Shown here piece after piece: positions 60,925-64,000 of a stretch of 64,000 nt of DNA. The stretch is taken from positions 7,417,501-7,481,500 of the forward strand of contig NZ_CP023692.1 in the NCBI RefSeq assembly GCF_008704935.1, in the 5' to 3' direction. The position numbers and the translations under genes are program-made. Under the pieces are notes generated by a model, which saw nothing but the letters and a program-made list of their open reading frames with translations, was not told the DNA's origin and did not search any database. Position 1 is the first letter of the stretch. The number at the start of each line of letters is the position of its first letter. Source of the stretch: Streptomyces vinaceus. GTDB lineage: Bacteria > Actinomycetota > Actinomycetes > Streptomycetales > Streptomycetaceae.

Positions 60925-61656
60925 ATGCGAGGCATCGATGAGCTGGTCAATGTGGACGATCCGGCGTGGCCGGAGCTTCAGGGGACTCTCAGGGCGACCT
61001 CCGCGCCGGTTCAGGTGCTGCCCGGAGACGTCAACGAGGGCCGCCGATGCCTTCTGCAGATGCAGGTTACCGGGCGGTCGGTACTGGGTGCTCTGGCCTT
61101 GCACACCGGCGGACTGCTTATGGACCACGGGTGGCTGCGAGTGTTCGGCGGGGGTTCTGGTTCAGTCTCGAATGGGCGACTTCCGAGTCTGGCGCAGGTC
61201 AACCGCTTCCCCACGGACTTCGACTCCGGCTGGCATCCCGCGACAGGCCTTGTCGTCGGCCACGACATTGTCGGAGGGGTCTTCGCGTTGAACGGTGCCC
61301 ATCCGGCAGCAGCGGGCCGCCCCGGGGCGCCTGGCCAGATGACGTATTTCGCTCCCGACACACTGGAGTGGGAGGCTATGGAGATGGGCCACTCCGGATG
61401 GGTCTCCTGGCTGCTCTCGGGCAGGTTGGAGACGTTCTATGACGGAATGCGCTGGCCCGGCTGGCGTGAGGAGGCCGCGGCCCTGGCTTTCGAGCAGGGC
61501 CTTTCCGTATACCCGTTCCTGTGGTCCGAGGAAGCTCACGCCGATCTCGCGGCCACGAGTCGGCAGCCTGTGCCGATGCGCGAGGTGCTCGGAGTCGCTG
61601 CGGACTTCGCCCGACAGATGGGGCCGTCCGATCCTGGGTTCCTGGGAGACGTGTAA
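60925..61656 (+). CDS. DUF2625 protein
   Basis: A 243-residue protein: MRGIDELVNVDDPAWPELQG, LHTGGLLMDHGWLRVFGGGS, LAQVNRFPTDFDSGWHPATG, LVVGHDIVGGVFALNGAHPA, QMTYFAPDTLEWEAMEMGHS and WVSWLLSGRLETFYDGMRWP all match the DUF2625 family. Its role is unknown. Codon use is somewhat less GC-extreme than neighbours. No clear ribosome site; ATG 60925 is the family start. The gap 61657-61918 between it and the convergent cyclophilin holds no gene. Confidence 0.93.
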   Translation: MRGIDELVNVDDPAWPELQGTLRATSAPVQVLPGDVNEGRRCLLQMQVTGRSVLGALALHTGGLLMDHGWLRVFGGGSGSVSNGRLPSLAQVNRFPTDFDSGWHPATGLVVGHDIVGGVFALNGAHPAAAGRPGAPGQMTYFAPDTLEWEAMEMGHSGWVSWLLSGRLETFYDGMRWPGWREEAAALAFEQGLSVYPFLWSEEAHADLAATSRQPVPMREVLGVAADFARQMGPSDPGFLGDV

Positions 61657-61918
61657 CGGCTTCGCAGTCCATCCTGGTGTGTCGGCGAAGGTCCGGGGTC
61701 GGGGGACTGGGCCGAGGTATTGCGGGCGTGATGGGACGGCGAACACCCCACGGCTTGCGAACCGATCGGCTGTTGCTGGTCCTCGCATCGAGGACCAGCT
61801 CCCCGGCCCCGTCCCCTTCCGTCAGCCCACGCTCCAGGTGCGGAGCAGGGATGACGGCGGCTGGACGGGGCGCGGCACCCCGGACAGAGGCCACCGCAGC
61901 GGGGCCGTCGCGAAGGCG

Positions 61919-62644
61919 TCAGTGCCGGCAGGACGGCCGGACGCGGAGCAGCTCGGTCCGCAGTACGGGCGTGCCGTCGACCGGTGCCGGGTTCTCCGCG
62001 GTCGGCTCGATGCCTCCGGCGGCGGTCTTGTCGAGTGTTGCCAGGCCGTCGGGGCCGACCGTGCCGAACACCGTGTAGTTCGGCCGCAGCGCGGAGTCGC
62101 CGTAGACGACGAAGAACTGTGAACCGTTCGTGTCCGGACCTGCGTTGGCCATCGCCAGCAGGCCGCGCCCGTACAGGCGGCGCGCGCCGGTCGGGTCGGT
62201 CGGTGCGGGCGGCAGGTCCACCGGCAGTTCGTCCTTGTACTTGTACCCGGGCCCGCCCTCACCGGTACCGGTCGGGTCGCCGCATTGCAGGACCTTGAGC
62301 GTCGGGTACGCCGTCAGACGGTGGCACACCGTACGGTCGTAGAACCCGTGCTGCGCCAGGTGCAGGAAACTCTGGACCGTGCACGGCGCCTTGGCCCGGT
62401 CCAAGTGCAGCGGGAGCGGGCCCTGGCTGGTCGGAACGGCCACGTCAACCGTGCCACGGCTGGGGGTGCGCCGCGGGTCGGGCGGCAGCGGAACAGGACG
62501 CGCGGGCGGTTCGTCCGGGGTTTGCGCGTACTGGCAAGGGCCGTGCGTCGTGCGCGGCGGTGCCCCGTCGGAAGCGTTGGCGGCACTCCCTCCGGACACG
62601 ACTAACGCCACGGCCGCGAATGTGCTGATCAGTGCTCGTTTCAT
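61919..62644 (-). CDS. Secreted cyclophilin-type peptidyl-prolyl isomerase
   Basis: A 241-residue protein with a signal peptide (MKRALISTFAAVALVVSGGS, cleavage near ANA-SD). The cyclophilin domain is DVAVPTSQGPLPLHLDRAKA, TVQSFLHLAQHGFYDRTVCH, GRGLLAMANAGPDTNGSQFF, VYGDSALRPNYTVFGTVGPD. The catalytic set is in NGSQFFV, but the first active-site Arg/Phe motif (FHR) is changed (VCHRLTAY). It folds secreted proteins by proline isomerisation outside the membrane. GAGG-type site absent; ATG 62644 is clear by the signal peptide. Confidence 0.95.
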   Translation of the reverse strand: MKRALISTFAAVALVVSGGSAANASDGAPPRTTHGPCQYAQTPDEPPARPVPLPPDPRRTPSRGTVDVAVPTSQGPLPLHLDRAKAPCTVQSFLHLAQHGFYDRTVCHRLTAYPTLKVLQCGDPTGTGEGGPGYKYKDELPVDLPPAPTDPTGARRLYGRGLLAMANAGPDTNGSQFFVVYGDSALRPNYTVFGTVGPDGLATLDKTAAGGIEPTAENPAPVDGTPVLRTELLRVRPSCRH

Positions 62645-62788
62645 CTCGCACGCCCTCCGGATGATCGCCAGGTTTTGGAGCGGTCGCAGTTTAGGGCGTG
62701 ATGGGCTCGGCGGGAATGGCCCACGACAGGAGCCCGGCGCGGCCCACGCCGAAATCCCTGCCCCCAGCGCCCTCGACGCTGGGCGGGG

Positions 62789-63148
62789 GTGAGGGAGCCG
62801 GTGCCGTATGAGGTCGAGCAGGCCGATGACCTGGTCCTGGGCATCGATGGCGGCCGCTCCCGCCTGCGCGCGGCGCTCGCGGTATCCGCCGGGGGACCGC
62901 CGTCGGCCATGGCCCGGGCAGGGGCCGCCCCCGCCCGGTCGGTACAGGCTCCCGTGTTGGAGGACCGCCTCGGGTCCGCCATCCGCCGTGTCCTGCACCG
63001 GGAGCGGGCGGCCCAGGTCCGCTCCGTGATCGCCGGGTTCGCAGGCCGGTGCGGCTGCCCTGCAGCCGGCGTCCTTCATGTGAACGCCGGTCTGCTGCTA
63101 CCGCCTTGCCCACCCAAGACCCAAGCCGTACGAGCCCAGGCCGGCTGA
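62789..63148 (+). pseudogene. N-acetylglucosamine-kinase/BadF-like ATPase N-terminal remnant
   Basis: The frame from the GTG at 62789 reads VEQADDLVLGIDGGRSRLRA, the ASKHA nucleotide-binding start (normally LGIDGGGTxTRA; the third Gly is Arg here), then alanine/proline-rich sequence and stops at 63148. Only 119 residues remain of a family usually over 300 long. Reads as a truncated kinase. From 63149 to 63822 no other gene could be supported. Confidence 0.45.
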
Positions 63149-63822
63149 GGGCTCCCGGGCGACCGCCCGGCCGGGGCACCTGCACGCCCCGCTCCCGGCA
63201 GTCGCCCGGCTCCACGCGTTCGATCACGACAGCGCAGGTTCCGCGTCAGTGGCAAGCCGGGCGTGACACTCGACGTCATATTGCGTCCCGTCTTACTCCG
63301 GTTCCCGCCGCTCGACTCCTTCCACCGCGAAACCCGCGGCCGGGGCCACCTGACAAGACGCCGGGTGGTGACCCGATGCCCCGACTCCAGCCGGAAGAGC
63401 ACCGCCTCGTCGAAGGCCCAACGCACCGGAGCCCGGCAACCTTTGATACAACGCCCTGGCCCCGTGCACGCCGAGTCGTCCAGCGATGATGCTGCTGGCT
63501 TCGGCGGGGAGGACAGATCCCCCGTCACCCCGACGTCCTGGCCGCCGCCCGGTGCCGCGAACGAACCCACAGCCGTAGCGAGCAGGGCATACGCCGGAGC
63601 GGACGCCCCCCGCCGTAGCTTGGCCAAGCGGGCGATCCCGCAGCGGCCGGATGTGGAGATCGGGCAGCGGGCAGGCTCGTGGCCATGTCCCGCTCCCTGC
63701 CGACGCCATCGGGAAGGAGTTCGCCGGGCTCACCGTGTCCGTTCGGTGAACCCATCCGGTCGCGGCATCAGAACCCGACACAGCCATCGCGCCTGCCGGC
63801 TGCGTTCGGCGTGCGTTGGCCG

Positions 63823-64000
63823 TCAGATGCGGTGGACCGTGTGCAGCTTCGTGGCGTAGGTTCCGGCGCCGTCCAGGAGCGAGGGGCCGCCGAGGTCCGA
63901 CATGGTGGGTCCGTTGCCGGTCTTGCGGCTGGAGACGAAGCGGCGCTTGCCCGCACTGTCGAGGCCGAGGTAGATGCCGACGTGGTCAACGGTGGCGGTC
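63823..64000 (-). CDS. Partial NlpC/P60 (C40) cell-wall peptidase, C-terminus
   Basis: The last 58 residues of a gene that enters the window from the right: DHVGIYLGLDSAGKRRFVSS, RKTGNGPTMSDLGGPSLLDG and YATKLHTVHRI. DHVGIYLG is the catalytic-histidine motif of NlpC/P60 endopeptidases that cleave peptidoglycan stem peptides. The frame is continuous to the window edge, and the Cys and start are outside it. Confidence 0.8.
   Translation of the reverse strand, partial: TATVDHVGIYLGLDSAGKRRFVSSRKTGNGPTMSDLGGPSLLDGAGTYATKLHTVHRI

Noticed and set aside
1..64000. CRISPR array, restriction or toxin-antitoxin defence cassette, biosynthetic megaenzyme
   Set aside because: No regularly spaced repeats, Cas-like, methylase/endonuclease or PKS/NRPS-type sequences were seen on either strand; the nearest repeats are the GCAGT and TACGCATACG words.

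Overview
The window is high-GC actinobacterial DNA and fits a Streptomyces chromosome arm. The evidence is a rodlin gene, GTG/TTG starts, rare in-frame TTA codons, paired DJ-1/AraC (GlxA-type) regulators, a phage-holin/DUF3618/DUF4235 operon, a SigJ-like ECF sigma factor with a SnoaL-type tail, and abundant regulator/oxidoreductase pairs. I saw no tRNA, rRNA, CRISPR array, polyketide or non-ribosomal peptide synthase, or restriction system.

Layout. 0-9 kb: rodlin, then small regulator/enzyme units: LysR with SDR; TetR with epimerase and two SnoaL-like genes sharing one operator motif; MarR with a membrane protein and an NmrA-like gene. 9.3-12.3 kb: an AT-richer membrane hydrolase flanked by inward-facing IS5-type remnants. 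12.8-14.3 kb: a secreted papain-like protease with a TTA codon, coupled to a surface-anchored protein. 15-17 kb: DJ-1 and GlxA pair, then a cupin. 18-27 kb: a decayed zone with kinase, methyltransferase, phosphatase, TSUP and IS fragments among an intact ClC channel and a TetR/SRPBCC pair. 27.5-31 kb: pentapeptide protein, a 1.4-kb gene-free stretch with GCAGT repeats, a predicted promoter and a perfect 32-nt palindrome, then a MerR-type regulator and a cold-shock protein. 32-37 kb: dienelactone hydrolase/GlxA pair; frameshifted LysR divergent from an epimerase-aldo/keto reductase operon. 37-41 kb: DksA-type zinc finger and holin operon. 41-46 kb: VOC proteins, anti-sigma-type ATPase, TetR, methyltransferase, DinB. 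46-53.6 kb: a stress-flavoured block (CBS remnant, zinc alcohol dehydrogenase, hemerythrin, PHP, SDR, flavodoxin-like, isochorismatase). 53.7-64 kb: truncated molybdopterin oxidoreductase, sigma factor, several genes broken by single bases, a secreted cyclophilin and a partial NlpC/P60 gene.

Two themes dominate. First, short self-contained regulatory units, each a regulator plus one or two enzymes, with visible inverted-repeat operators beside the TetR and MarR genes. Second, decay: about ten transposase fragments (IS110, IS5 and IS630 types) and at least six otherwise well-preserved genes interrupted by one-base indels. The indels may be true pseudogenes or assembly errors. Family names come from reading motifs by eye; no database search was run.
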